Shown here: piece by piece, positions 1 to 12,496 of the stretch
Layout: each line of letters begins with the position of its first letter
How positions within the stretch are numbered: position 1 is the stretch's first letter
Assembly: GCA_015350385.1 (NCBI GenBank)
Contig: WNKI01000002.1
Location: 3,908,894 to 3,972,893 of the forward strand
DNA: 64,000 bases
Direction: 5' to 3'
Source: Aculops lycopersici
Taxonomy: Eukaryota; Arthropoda; Arachnida; Trombidiformes; Eriophyidae
Program-made: the position numbers and the translations under genes
The notes under the pieces: generated by a model
Seen by the model: the letters and a program-made list of their open reading frames with translations, nothing else
What the model was told of the DNA's origin: nothing
Databases searched by the model: none

Positions 1-2126
1 CCATTGCTGCTCATTGTTCTCTCGTTTGCTATCTTTGTAGTAGTTGTCGTCGCCCAGAGTGACGACGTTGCTTTGGTTTGCTCGACTGACTGACTCGCGG
101 TTTTGTCTTCTCCTCGCCCGCCTCCCTCTGCCTGTTAGCTGGTTCACCTGTTGGCGCGTGTTTGTATTCTAGCGACAAGTGGTTGCGGCGTCATTGTTAT
201 CAGAATGGTAGCGACTAAAGCTAAGGAGTTTCAACGCGAGGGGAAGTCTATCGTTTGGATTTGAGATTAGAAAACGTTTTTCGCTCTCTAAAGTCATTGT
301 GTTGCTGCTCATTTGGCTCCCTAATTGAGCAACAAGTTAAGTTGCTCATTTCAGTTTATGAACTCAAAAGCGACGATTTGTTGCCTTTCGGCTGTCAGCC
401 AACGAGACAAGAAAAACGGACAAACTGTCAAGTGAGCAGCGGCCATATAACTAACTGACGTGTCCTTTGCCTTTGGAAGTATTTAGGATATATGAAATGG
501 GGAGCGACCAAGTGAGCAATAAGGCGATGGTGGCTGGCGGAATTTTTCAATGGCAAGTCATTCGAATGTCATTAGAAAATTTTGTCGCTCGCTGAGAATT
601 TTGAACACTCTTTTGGTATAACTGACTGCTCATCTGCATACCGCCACCAAAGTGTCCAGTCAGTTATTTCCTCTCTTCGCTTTTCTTGCTATCAAAATCA
701 AAAGCCAACATCTAGTCCTACCGCTACCATCAACTGTGTTGAAAGTAGTAGTGGTAGCGGTAAATGATTTTCACGTATCTTCCCACATTCCACTTTGGTT
801 TCTGCCAAAGTGAGAGAGGGGGAGAGAGAAGAAAAAACGCTTCGGCGACATTAATTCGTCCAAAGAATTCAGCCACAAAACTAAACTCTTTGACTAGCAC
901 AGTGTGTTGTTGGTCGAAACAAGTGTCCTTTTGAGCACTTGTTTCGTTGGAGTTTACTTTGAAGAATCCAACTTGTTTAAAAGGCAGAGCGAGAGTGAGA
1001 AGAAGTTTAGATTTGATTCACTCTCTCGCGGCTCTGGTTGCTTTTGCAGTTGTTCAAAAGAAAAAATAGTTGGCAAGTTTGTTTGACTCTTCCAGAAGTC
1101 CAGTTAGTTTTCTGCTCTCTGTCTTCAAGTCCAACTCCAACTCCCGAAACTCGCCCCTTTCTGCATATTAAATGAGCAACAACACTCGTTCACTGGCGAC
1201 TCTCCAAATGGCCAGTCGCGTCTCTCGATTTGACTAGCCAGCCGACCAGTTAGCCAGTCGGTGGGCAGAGACAACAAATTGCCTCTCTAGCACAAATTAG
1301 AGTCTCTTGTTGTGTTCATTCGCTCAGTGGACTCGCTTCTAGTCAACAAACTCCTCACCTGCTAGTGCATCTACCTGCTAGTCGGCTGCAGTAGACTGCA
1401 AAAGCTTAATTGGCGCTCGCCAGAGACGATAAGGTAAACTTTTTCGCGCACTAACAACAACACACTTGCACTTGTCGCCCGTCGCTTGCTGTTGTTATTT
1501 CTTCTACTGTGTTGGTTGTCATGTGATGTAAAAGTTGAATTTTAATCAGTTTGCTTCGAGCTAGAGAAACAACTGAAACTGGCGGATAAACAACTCAAGT
1601 TCAAATGAAAACTTGGCAGAGAAATTTGAGATGCGACGAGTGAATTTGTCGAGAATGTTAATTGTGATAATAATTCCAAGTTTGATTAGCTCGCTGACTC
1701 AACATTCCAACTCTTTTTGCTCGGGTTAATAAACTGCTCGCTGGCTAACTGATATCAGATCGGTGCGATACCTTAACGCTTTAAACTCGTCGCAATCTTC
1801 GCTCATTTGCGCTTCCAAATGAACCAACTAATTGGGCCGTTAAATTGAATCGAATTCGGCCAGCGAGCTAGCTAGCAGCGAGATAACAGCAACCAGTGTG
1901 TTCGTGTTTGCGATTGTGATTTAAGTAGCTTACTAGAGGAGAATTTAAACTGAGCTAAACGGAGTCGGAACTAAACTGAATGTTGAATAACTTAACTCTC
2001 AACTTGACAAAAGAAAAAAGAAAAAAAGATGACTAACCAAAACTCTCCTCCCATTTCTTATCAATTTTTGCACCGAAATCACGAACGAAACTAAAATCGT
2101 CAACTCTAATATCGCATCAATCGTAG
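1..2126 (+). other. Probable intron of the Toll-family gene
   Basis: No recognisable coding segment lies here on either strand; the short ORFs are composition artefacts. Because the exon that follows begins in the middle of a TIR domain, the stretch should be intron, at least in its 3' part. The 3' end reads CTAAT (a branch-point-like word at 2105-2109) and then TAG at 2124-2126. The 5' part could hold exons I cannot recognise. Confidence 0.5.
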
Positions 2127-2826
2127 CGAGTGGATGCAGTATGAATTCCGCGCTGCCCATTTGGAGGCACTGAGATCGAACTACAAGCATCGGCTCATAG
2201 TGATCATCTTGGGCGACGCTGCCACTTTGGCCAGCCAGCTCGACGGCGATTTGCTCAATTGGTTGAAGAGTTGCACTTGTATCCATTGGGGCGACAAAAT
2301 GTTTTGGCCCCGTTTGCGCGCCGCCTTGCCCGATTCGGCTTACGGCCGCTCGTCGCACTCGCAGTACATGCGCTACCAAACACTCGCTTGCGGCCAAGCC
2401 CAAAATCAGCAATCAACGCTACTTCCGGTTTCCTCAATCACAAAGCAGCGGCTAAACTTGGGCGCCAATTTGCTCAAGTCGACGGGACTATTTGGCGGCG
2501 GTTCGCGTAGCAAGCAGCAACAGCAACAACAAAATAACACTGTCGCCCAGCTAATGCACCACTCGACTTTGGGGCGTCCATTACCCCATCAGCCGATTGG
2601 AAAGGCGTTACACCAGCAACAGCTGCAGCAGCCACTTCACCAGCAAGAGGAACACCACTACGCCCACCTGACGCCGGCAACAATGACGTCGCTCTACAAC
2701 CAGAGCCAGGCTCCAGCTAGCCACACCTACCACCAGCCGATCTACGGCGACCCACAACAAGCCCAGCAACAGCAGCAGCAACAGCAACAACCTAGAGACA
2801 ATCCCACTGTTCCGGTGCACATTTGA
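2127..2826 (+). CDS. Toll-like receptor, last exon (C-terminal half of TIR domain plus tail)
   Basis: This is the final exon of a Toll-family receptor, an innate-immunity or developmental cell-surface receptor that signals through its cytoplasmic TIR domain. The first codons give SEWMQYEFRAAH, the conserved middle of TIR. Next come HRLIVIILGD (a TIR core strand), a CIHWGD segment and the box-3 motif FW (codons at 2302-2307) in KMFWPRLRAALPD. After the TIR the protein has a tail of about 150 residues rich in Gln and His, with CAG/CAA runs near 2515-2535 and 2758-2790. Long low-complexity tails are usual in the Toll-6/7/8/18w class, so that class is the likeliest. The exon starts after the AG at 2125-2126; the codon is completed by its first base (nnC, Ser). 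A stop at 2107-2109 in the same frame excludes extension upstream without splicing. The LRR ectodomain, the membrane span and TIR boxes 1-2 lie outside the window. Confidence 0.88.
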
Positions 2827-3137
2827 TTGGCTCATTAGCTAGCCACTCGGATTGGACTGCTCACTCTCTAGTTTACCTTTGCACCTTGGCAGGTGACATG
2901 GTGACAAGCGACCAGGGCACTTCATTAAACCACTCATCACACGAGCACACGACTAAACCACCAACCAACTAAACAAGACAAGAGAAGATGCGACACCAAA
3001 GCAGAGCTTTGCAAGTCACTCGCTCGCTCACTCATTCCACCAACGAAGACGACGACCTACTTAACTAATGGGGATCAACAACCATAGCAACAATATTGAT
3101 AAACTCTTCTCACCTCTAGTATTACATGTATGTTTCA

Positions 3138-3182
3138 ACTATTACTATTACTATTACTATTACCATTACCACTACTACTATA
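3138..3182. repeat. Trinucleotide microsatellite (ACT/ATT/ACC)n
   Basis: About fifteen 3-bp units alternate ACT, ATT and ACC. The array lies in the presumed 3' UTR of the Toll-family transcript. Confidence 0.8.
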
Positions 3183-3448
3183 CAATATCTGTGATTTCCG
3201 CTATCAAATCTAAATAAGATTGAATCAAATCGAATCAATCAACATCTCGGTTTATGTCTTGGTATCTCGTTTTTTAGTGAAAACAAATGAACGAACACAA
3301 ATATACACGAGAGAACCAGAGACGAAAAATGAAGGAACATAGTAAATCTCATTGATCTCGCAAACGCTCTTATGCAAACACAAGAGAAGACACATACACA
3401 AAGGAACACATGCACATTATAATAACATTAACAAGGAGAATGAATTAG

Positions 3449-3454
3449 AATAAA
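3449..3454 (+). terminator. Polyadenylation signal of the Toll-family gene
   Basis: AATAAA lies 623 nt past the stop codon on the same strand. It is the first canonical signal downstream, so the 3' UTR is probably about 640 nt long and includes the (ATT/ACT)n tract. Confidence 0.45.
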
Positions 3455-5767
3455 CGAGTTGATTATGAACGAAGCCCCCAAGGTTTCGAGATACTTAATT
3501 GATTGCCCAACACGCGCGCCTTCACTCTCTTGCCCTACACTCGCCGCCCTATTCTTGCGTACAGTCCAGCCTCCAAATTCAGTTGCTTGACATTTGAGCC
3601 GGTGAATAATCGACTTGCATCTTTGCTCATTTATTACTCGCTCTCCTTTACGAACTGACTAACTGAACAACCAACTGAGAAGTTTGTTTACTTTTGTGCC
3701 GCCGGCGCCCATCAATCGTCGGCGTCCAAGCTGCCAGTCTAATGATAATAGTAATAATAACGCTCATCTCATTCCCACGACAACGCCAATGCCAACGAGA
3801 CAACGACGATACGCAGCGGCGTTGGTCTAAATCTAGGGACGCGCCGGTTGCGTCATCACGTCGCCCGATCAGCTGATCCAGCTGCACGCCCACCAAAACA
3901 AACTTGCGCCCACCGAATTGAAAGCATGAAAACCTGGTTTTGGTGGCATAAAAAGCCACCACCAAAATGACCCACACCTTTTCGCTTGGTTGGCCAAGTG
4001 GAGCATCGAGAGTTTGGTTGCAGTGACACGCGTTCCACGGCGCTTGTGCAACTAAATGGCCAAAGCCACCGACCACTGGCAAGAGCAGCAACAGCACCCA
4101 CCGCCGACCAGAGTATATGGCTCGGCTAAGCCGAAGCTAAAGGCTGAAAGAAACTCTCACTTTGCTCGTTATCGGCTCCAACTCACTAATTCCGGATGTC
4201 CAATTCCATGGCAACCAAATAAAATGAATGAATTGCCGTTGATTTGTGGAATTTGCTCCTTTTCCATCTCCACTTCTCGCAGCTCATTCCTCAGAATTTG
4301 TTCGTTAAATCTCCAGTTACCTAGTCGAATTCTCTATTGAGAGAGCGGAATAGAAAGGAATGGAAACAAAACGAAACGAAACGGAACAGACACAAGAATA
4401 ATTCCAATTAGTCGGTCAAAGTTGTGGCCACTGAAATGGGCGAAAGCTTTTCCATTCCATTAGGTTTTCACGTAACGGCACAACAACAGTTCGAACTGCC
4501 AACTGCGAGTCGCGCACTCTCACACAAGGAGCTTCGCACGAGATTGCCGTTTGTGTGTCTTGGCAAGGCAACTTGGCCGACGACGAGGACCAAGTTGCTG
4601 GCGCGTTCTAGTGGCTGGTTTGAGTTGCAAACAGTTTGGACGCCACTCGCTCTTGTTGCCCCTTCCTTCGTTGGCCGCCCATTAGCCGGTTTGTCTGTGA
4701 CTCGACTTGACTCAGCGGTTTGAACGGCAGCAGCAGCAGCAGCAGCCAACGTGGCAACAGAAACAAAGTGCGCGCATGTAAATAATGCGGCCGAGCCAAA
4801 CCAAACCAAGTATCCCCTTGGACATCGCTTATTACTGGCCCATTACTCTGGTCAATTTCAGTCTTGGTCTTGGGCGGCGGCTTGGCCATTATTGAAATGG
4901 ACCGGCCACTACTGCTGGCACAAAAACCGGTGAGTTCCTCTCTAGGCATCTAAATGCGGAAGTGAGTGCAGAGAGACGAGAGTAACCTAGCGACGACGAG
5001 CCGCCGGCGGACGGAAACAAAGTCGCCGCTATGTGCGCTTGATGCTCACAACTCGCCAGACTCCCGAGCAGTTGACTCTAGTCTTCTTAGTTGCTCGCTA
5101 AAACTTAACCAGCTAGCTGGCTGGCTAAATGGATAGATGGCTAGAGACTCGCAGGCAGGCGGAAGTTGAGGGTTGAATTAACATTAATGACAATCATCAA
5201 TTGGATTTCCGGGCGGCAAAAGACTGGAGTTGGAGAGACGAACTCCACATGGCAGTCGGCCACACAACTCGCCACTTGCTTGCGCTTGTGCTTTTGCTTT
5301 TGATGTCTTTCGCACTCTGGGGTCCGAGAGCCACGAGGCGATCGGAGCGCCGCCGCGACCGATCGATTTAAGTGCCCGCTCGCCCAGCGACCAGAGTCCA
5401 GTGCGGCACGCCGCCGAGCCAAGTGGACATTCAACGTGGCTTGCGAGCAAGTGGAACGGAAAGTGACAACAGTTACTGCTGCCAACGCGAGCTACGGACG
5501 ACAAGTGGCTGGTCCACAAATTGAATCTAGCTGCGGAGAGACGGAGAGAAAAGTAGGGGCGAAGAGCGATACCAGAAAGAGAGAGAAAGAAGGAAAGTGG
5601 CCAGTTGCGCCGGCGACTCCAGCAGGCTACCGAGAGGAAAGTCGATGGGCGTAAACGACGAACAGGACAACGGGAAACACAACAAAAGTTACGACTGCCC
5701 GCCGCTCAATCAATCGGAAGCAATTCACTTGGTTCCCCGTTTCTCTCGTGGCCGTTTGGTTGTCGGG

Positions 5768-5777
5768 TTACGTAACG
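5768..5777 (+). promoter_or_regulatory. TTACGTAACG motif, copy 1
   Basis: The exact 10-mer has the self-complementary core TTACGTAA, the type of site bound by PAR-bZIP/C/EBP-class factors. It is one of four identical copies within 6.7 kb. Confidence 0.4.
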
Positions 5778-6380
5778 TTGTGGGGCAAAGTTAACGCAAG
5801 TAGAGTGGCGACAGGCAAGCTTCTCCGGCGAAACCAAATATTTCAATTCATTCAAGTCCAATAAACTTTATTGTCGCTCTCTTTCTCGATTCCTATGTCT
5901 TTGGCTGTCGTTTGGAGTTGGAGTTGGAGTTGGATTTGGAGAGGCACACAATTGAGGCTACACATCGACCGAGAAAAACTGAGCCGATTCAAACCAAACT
6001 AAACCTGAACCGGAAAGAGAGCAGCAAGTTGACTTTTTCTTTCATTTAGAGCCACCCAGAGACAGACAAGCAAACTTCCTCAGGCCAAAGCCTCGGAAAC
6101 TAATTGATGCCCCCGAAGCGCCAACTATAAATCCCCCGCGCCGCTAAGCTTTGTCGAGGCGGCGACTTTTCATTTGGTCTCACATGCCAGCCTTTTGTCT
6201 TGGTCTCAGCACGTCGACTGCTCTTTTGCGAGCAGCCGAGTCGCCAGGTAATCCGACTAGGCGACTTGGCAATTGGAGTTTTTCCTCACGCTACTTGCGA
6301 GCCCCAAATTCTCATTCTTCAGCAAATGCCTGCCTCCAGTGTCTGCTCGTCGAGTGACACCAAAGACAAACTGGCCGAGC

Positions 6381-6392
6381 GGCGCCACCTGA
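6381..6392 (-). promoter_or_regulatory. CTCF-like site A
   Basis: On the minus strand it reads TCAGGTGGCGCC, matching the AGGTGGCGC core of the CTCF insulator motif. The assignment rests on the motif only. Confidence 0.35.
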
Positions 6393-8176
6393 CGCTCCAC
6401 TCGCCAAGCTCACTTGACAGGAGTAGAGTTTTGCCACTCGGAGAGGAGAACGGCGGAGACTGGAGTTTGTTGGCCATTAATCAATCACCAAATTAGATTT
6501 GCAGTTTGCGCCGCTAATGCGCCACTCCATTCGACTCGACAGGAAGAGGAGACGAGAGGGAAATAGAAGAAAACACAAATCGCCTAGCGAGTTTCCATTC
6601 CCACTTCTCGGCGGCCAAATCAACTTCTCGACTTCAACAATCTCAACTGGCTTCTATTGGCCTCGGTCGTCTCAGGAGTTTGATTCCCGCGAGACCCTCT
6701 GGCTAGCAGTCGGTCGTCTCGTTGTTGCATGTGGGAGGGGGAGGGGGAAACGGGAAAGAAGTGGCAACAGAGTTTGCCTGACTCGCCGATCAACTCGCCG
6801 AGTGTAGTGTCATAATGTTTGCACCAATAGAACCAAATTTGCTGCCTATTCTATTGTTGTTGTCGCCGTCCTTTCTTAGCTGCTGCTGCTGCTGCTGCCG
6901 TTAGCGCGAGTCTTCAAAGTGTCGCTCTCAAGAAGCGAGACGCTAGCCTCGAAACTTGCAAGTTGTGGACACTAAACTTTGGACTCAAAGGCGGGAGCTC
7001 ACTTTTCTCACTGGCAATTGGCACGAGAAACGCTACCGCAAGAGAACGACGTTTAGCTCGACGTAAGTCTCGAATTGCGTCCCAAGCCGAAGCGGCACTA
7101 CATAAATTGCTGCTCGCGTTTCGGGCAGGACGCGCGCGCGCGACAATCGCGCTTTTGCTGCCTTGGTCCGTACAGTTTAGTGGGCGACTGCCACACGAGC
7201 AACCAAGTGAGCAGCCAACCTGAGAGCTGCATGACTCGGCACTAAAACTCGCGCCCCCAACGCTGGCCACCAAGCAAACGAACCAGCCAGTCAGTCGGTG
7301 AGTCGCAAACTTTAAGCTGTGATTTGAATTTGATTCGCACGCGCCTCGCTCGAGCTTTAGCTTGAGAGTCGTGGCCCAAGTGAGCAGTTGGCAGAGTTAT
7401 TCCTACTCTAACTAGCAGCAGGCCAGCAATCGGAAATTGATGGTTGGGCTTTAAAGTTTTGCCAGTTGCGGTGCAACTGGCTCTTTTGTTGGTGGAGCGA
7501 ATTCTATTGCTTGGAATTTGCTGCTTCGTTGTCGTGAATTGTTGTTGCTGTCGAGTTATGGAATCGCAAGTTTTATGTACCAATGAGTGCGCCTCGGTTT
7601 TTGGGCCAGAACCCGAAACCTCCGGCGCCCGTGGGCGTGATAGTCAGCTGCCCGAGCGACCGACACGACTGACCAAACGTGTGCCCTAAGCTCGAGAGCT
7701 GAATCATCTTAGGCAAGGGTATTAGCGGCAGTAGAAGCTTGGTACGCTGCACGCTTGGTGGTCTTGTGAACGCGCTTTCCAAATGAACCAACCACCACCC
7801 AGCGTTAATTGGCTCACGTGTAGTTTGCTATTGGACAATAAACGAGGGAGACCATCGAGAAAGTCGGTGTGCAATAATTCTGGTGAGTTATGGGCAAGGT
7901 GAAAATGAGCAGCCATCTAGTTGCCTGCCGTCGATGGGTCCCGGCGGAATTTTGCCGGCAACCGTGGCAGCAGCAGCAGCGGTGCCAACGACGACTTCGC
8001 CATTGGGAGGCGAGTTAACCAGGAGAAGAGGAACCGGAAGTTGGGAGATAAGACGTTTCTTTTCGCCACTAGCCCGGCGAGTTGATCACTTGGATGATTA
8101 GTGGGCAAGCTAATGGGTGCTAGCGGCAGTTGGTTGTGCAAAGGAAGCCACCACATTGGTAGCTCCCTCTCTCTCT

Positions 8177-8210
8177 CTCCTCTTTCTAATGCTAGTATTA
8201 GAAAGAGGAG
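8177..8210. repeat. Perfect 14-bp inverted repeat, 6-nt loop
   Basis: The arms CTCCTCTTTCTAAT (8177-8190) and its exact reverse complement (8197-8210) flank GCTAGT. The 5' arm grows out of a CT microsatellite but the 3' arm does not, so the match is not explained by the repeat alone. Confidence 0.8.
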
Positions 8211-9220
8211 TCAACTCAAACTAACCAACGAGGACATTGACGACAATTCAACGGCTCTGCCTGCGCAAAGTGTTTTATTGGCCATCCTATCTTATTGCCT
8301 TTGACTAAGTCTCTATGCACTCGTGTGACTCGGAACCCGGCCACTTAGCTAGCAAGTGAGCCCGCCAGTTAGAAAAAGGGAGAGAGTTAAAGTCGGTGAA
8401 TGGATGGCGCAAGCTGAGTGGTTGCATTGGCGATCCATGGGGCAAATGGGCGCCCATTAGGCTAGCTGCTGGTCGGGCTCCCATTTGCGGTTCGGGTTAT
8501 TTCTTTTTCTATTTCCATTCGCCATACATTATATGCGAGCCTTTGGAGTGAGCTGAGCTAACTAGACAAGTGAGTCACTAGTGGTTCACCAAAACAAAGG
8601 CAAAAATTGATATCTCTCTCTCTCTTCTCTTGTTGCAGTCTCTCCCGAGTCGATTTGAACTGCGCCAACCGGAAGTCGCTTGGGCGTTCGAATTGGAGAG
8701 ATCGAGAGAAACAATCGCAATTGGAATTGATAATGTCGGAGTTTTTTATTTGGAAATCAACGATTTTGAGAGACGGGGGAATTTGGTCGGATGCGCAACG
8801 AGTCACAAGTTAAAGGTCTCTATTGCGCATTGCAATCAACAAACGCGGCACCCATTTCCCGGCTTCAGGGGACCGTACAAGACGCACACCAAATTGGGAA
8901 AACTTTTTCTGTCTGTCTGTCGGTCGGTCTACCTCCCTGTGTTTTCGCCACAATCGCTGTGGTAGTGGTGGTGTTTTTCAATTTACATTTTGTTAGATCG
9001 GAGGCTAGAATAGCACTAGCAGCAACAAACTCGCTACTTTGCTGAGTGATTTTGATATTAGCAATCTTCACGTGAGATTTGCAGCATTAGTGGCAGTCGC
9101 AGTGGCATTTCAAGAGGCCAAAGGACCGCAACGAGCTGGTGGCGTCTCCGAGTTGTACGTGAATCCAAACGACGACACATACTTTGGGGAGATGAGATCA
9201 GCCGAGAGATCTGGCGTCTC

Positions 9221-9284
9221 AAGAGAGTGAGAGTGAGAGTGAGAGTGAGTGAGGGAGAGAGAGAGGGAGAGAGAGAGGGAGAAA
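9221..9284. repeat. GA-rich homopurine tract
   Basis: GAGAGT, GAGTGA and GAGG units form a purine-only stretch of about 60 nt. It accounts for Ser-Leu and Glu-Arg repeat ORFs on the two strands. Confidence 0.85.
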
Positions 9285-9364
9285 GCGGCGAGCGGAAGTA
9301 GGAAACTCATTATACGCTAGCGGCGAGACAACAGCAACAACATAGACCTCAATGGGCTCACATA

Positions 9365-9374
9365 TTACGTAACG
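9365..9374 (+). promoter_or_regulatory. TTACGTAACG motif, copy 2
   Basis: Exact 10-mer in the same orientation as the other three copies; followed by AC. Confidence 0.4.
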
Positions 9375-10020
9375 ACTCGATTTGCAACTTGCAACTTGCC
9401 AACCAGCAGCCGCAACAACAACAACGCGGCCGACAGCCACTGCTCCAATAATGTAGACCGGAAGCCGACTACTTGTGTGTTCGCCTCATTATCGCGAGAT
9501 TCAATCTAGTGTTTTGTTGGCGGCTCGTGCGGCCACTTGTACTTATTTTGTCGAGTGTTCTGTTGTTGCAGCCTCTGCTCATGCAACGCCGAACTCTCTG
9601 GATCTGAAATCCAACACTCGAATTGCGGATTCTCCCTCCGAGCCAGCGATAGGTAACTTCTGATTCGTTAGCTTGGCCATCGAGATCTAAGTTGCAAGAT
9701 TAGCACTAGTTGGTTCTTGTTCATGTTGCCTTGGTGCAGTTCATTGGGCGAGGGAGGAGGAGGCAATAACTTGGAGCCACCCGCTAGCTGGATGAGTTTG
9801 TGCGAGAGACTAGCAAGCTTGGCGAATGTTTGCAGCCGGAGGGCGAAAGTTTGTGGCCTCGACGGCAAAGTTGAGGTTTTGTTTGTAGTTGCTCTAGACA
9901 AGAGAGGAAACGAGAGTTTTGTGTAAAATAACAGCAAAACTTATAAACTTGATGGGCTTTGCAACCTAATGGCGCACAATCAGCTGTTTTCCATTCCAAG
10001 TTAAGAGTTTGCGTCGAGCG

Positions 10021-10070
10021 TTGAATTGAACTGAACTGAACCGAACTGAACTGAACTGAATTGAATTGAA
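10021..10070. repeat. Pentanucleotide array (yTGAA)10
   Basis: Ten 5-bp units: TTGAA, CTGAA and one CCGAA. There are no gaps. Confidence 0.9.
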
Positions 10071-11504
10071 TGTAGTAGAACGATAGCAAAATAGAGAGAA
10101 AGGCAGAATCAAATCGAAAGTTGGGCGAGAGTAAATCTCCTGCCATAAGCTGGCCGCCAACCTGTGCGCCTAGATTTTAAGTATTCCGCTGGAGACAAGG
10201 AAAAAACTTGCCTCGAACTGCCACTTCCGATCGGACGAGTTGATGCGGTGGCGGTAGCGGCTGCTGCTGCTGCTGCTGCAGGGGCGGTATTAGTGGTATT
10301 GAGGGTCTGTTGCGGTGGCAGCGGCGGCAATAGGCCCAACAAACAGACTGCTTCGCCTAATGATAACCTTCAAGTGGGTTTTTCAGTCTGCTATTGCTCC
10401 TCTCGAGAGTTTCGCCGCGGGAATCCAACTGATCGGCTGTTTGCCTTTATTTTCCAACTATGAACTCGAAAGTTTGCCACCACTCGAGGCTTCCGGTGCA
10501 CCAACTCAACTTTTGGACTTGAGCGAAGCAAAGTAAAGAGCGAGTTTGGGGCCTAAATTTGCATCTTTTCTCTCGCAAGCTTGTGGACTGGTTTTTCGGA
10601 CTGAGACTTGTGTTCAGTGGTTCGACTGAATAGCGACACTTTGGATGACAACTCAAACCAAACTCCACTCTGAGTTTCCACTGCCGCCAACAACATTACT
10701 TCTCTCTCACTTTGGCCACAGCAACAGCGACAGCATCCGACCAAAACGGAAACCTAGCGGCGAGCGAGTTCCCGTAACGAGCAGTCGCCGGGGGCAAAAT
10801 TCATTAGGCTTCCTGGTTGGCAAGTCCCCTTGCTGTTGGTTTGATCGCTTGAGGCCAGTTGAGTTGCGCAAGTAGAGGCAAAAAACTCATGCAAATTCTA
10901 CTCTTGCCATTGCCACTAACAGAACGAATGTTGACTTGATCCCGATTCGTCGTCTTGTTTTGCCGACTGTCTATCTGTCGCTCGCTTTAAGCTCCTCTCC
11001 TCTCGCTCTTCTACTTCTCACTTGCGCTTCAAGCATGGCGATGACAAAAATCAATCTATTAATCATTTGATTGCGCGCGCCATCCAAAGCAACGAAAACA
11101 GCAAGCGACCAACCGACCGACTGACTAGCATTCAATGCAGCGCTCATTAGATTGCTCGTTCTCTCTGTCTCTGTCTCTCTCTTTCTATCTATCTATCAAG
11201 TTGAGAATATCACACTAGATTTGCTCAGATTTCTGACTGAAGCTCAACATTCGTCAGTATATCTATCCATCCGACTCATTTAAAAGCGCACTTGGCTCGC
11301 GGCCAATCGGTGCACGATGGAAGCGCCGGCTAGTCGATCATCGGAAATCTGAGGCGAACTGACGAGCGACGATTAGGCCAGATTGATGGACCAAATGGAC
11401 GAGATTGAAATAAAATCAAATTTGCCCCTAAAATCGTGGCTTCCAACGCGAGGGAAGGAAATTTTCGAGGTTAACTCTCGGCAAGTTGGTCTAGCCAAGT
11501 GGAG

Positions 11505-11514
11505 TTACGTAACG
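11505..11514 (+). promoter_or_regulatory. TTACGTAACG motif, copy 3
   Basis: Exact 10-mer in the same orientation, preceded by G and followed by AC. Confidence 0.4.
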
Positions 11515-12177
11515 ACCACGATCATCACCACGACGACGCACGAAATTCTAGCACCAACAGCCACATAAATCATCGTATCCACTTCAATTTGATTCAAGCG
11601 AGAGAGGAGACGAGCAACCAGAAGGGAGAGAAGGTTGGACTTGTTTCCCATTGAGTTTCCATTGACCATCCTAAACACACAACTCTCCGACTTGGCCTCT
11701 CAAAAAGAGGGCGCATTTGTCACTCGCTCGCCTCGCAAAAACATCTCACGAGTCTGGCCATCCGTCTTGGCGCGCAGCGCTTCCGGTTTGGACAACGCCA
11801 CTTCTGGTGGCAAATTTGTCCTCCCCTCTGCAGCCTCCACTTTTTGCGCAGCCAATCCAAGAAGAAGAGTCGGCCAATTACATTGTTTATCTGCTCTCCA
11901 TCGAAACTAAACGAGAGAGTTTTGTGCACCAGCAACAACGAAAGCGACATTAGCGCGCCGTGAAAGCAAAGTGGCGATGGATCATCATTAAGGTGGCGAG
12001 AGGTCTCTTTTTACCACTTCACTTTACGGTGTTTTTAGGGATTTCCCCCTGAACTTTCTCGTTTAGTTCAGTTACACAACAACCATTGCCGCGACCTTAG
12101 AAACGAGAAGTCGAGTGGCATTGACACTTGCGAGCTGGCTACTTTTCTTTCGACTCCCCTTGCTACTTGTCACCGAC

Positions 12178-12206
12178 TTAGTATTAGTATTGGTATTAGT
12201 ATTAGA
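12178..12206. repeat. Hexanucleotide array (GTATTA)n
   Basis: About five units, one with a G substitution (TATTGG). Confidence 0.8.
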
Positions 12207-12486
12207 AGTTGGCGTCTTGTCTTTTCCCGGCCACCAAAAACACACGGCGACTTGGGGCAAGGAGAGCTTCTTGTGCTTGTGGCAGTAATCGTAATCGCAA
12301 ACGCTAACTCGTTCATTAGTTTGCTCGGCCAACGCGACTACTTGTGCCACTTGCAAGACTCCAAAGTTTCGGCGCCCGAACCCCACCCGCAAATTCCAGC
12401 AGCAAATCCCGTTACTTGCCGTCGGCGAGCTCGCAGTGGGCCTGTTAGCCAAGCAACCAGCGAGCGACTCGAGACCAGAGGCGTCG

Positions 12487-12496
12487 TTACGTAACG
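12487..12496 (+). promoter_or_regulatory. TTACGTAACG motif, copy 4
   Basis: Exact 10-mer in the same orientation, preceded by G and followed by AG. Confidence 0.4.

Larger units (their letters stand above)
3455..9999. other. Gene desert, part 1
   Basis: I see no gene. ORFs of 60-120 codons occur in all six frames and overlap each other, have no domain and no splice logic. The segment holds GA tracts, a CTCF-like site at 6381, two TTACGTAACG copies (5768, 9365), two exact CCGGAAGT sites (8034, 8669), a perfect 14-bp hairpin at 8177-8210, and a local cluster of CACTTG/CAAGTG words at 5273-5507. Enhancer or intergenic DNA downstream of the Toll gene is the likeliest content. Confidence 0.6.
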
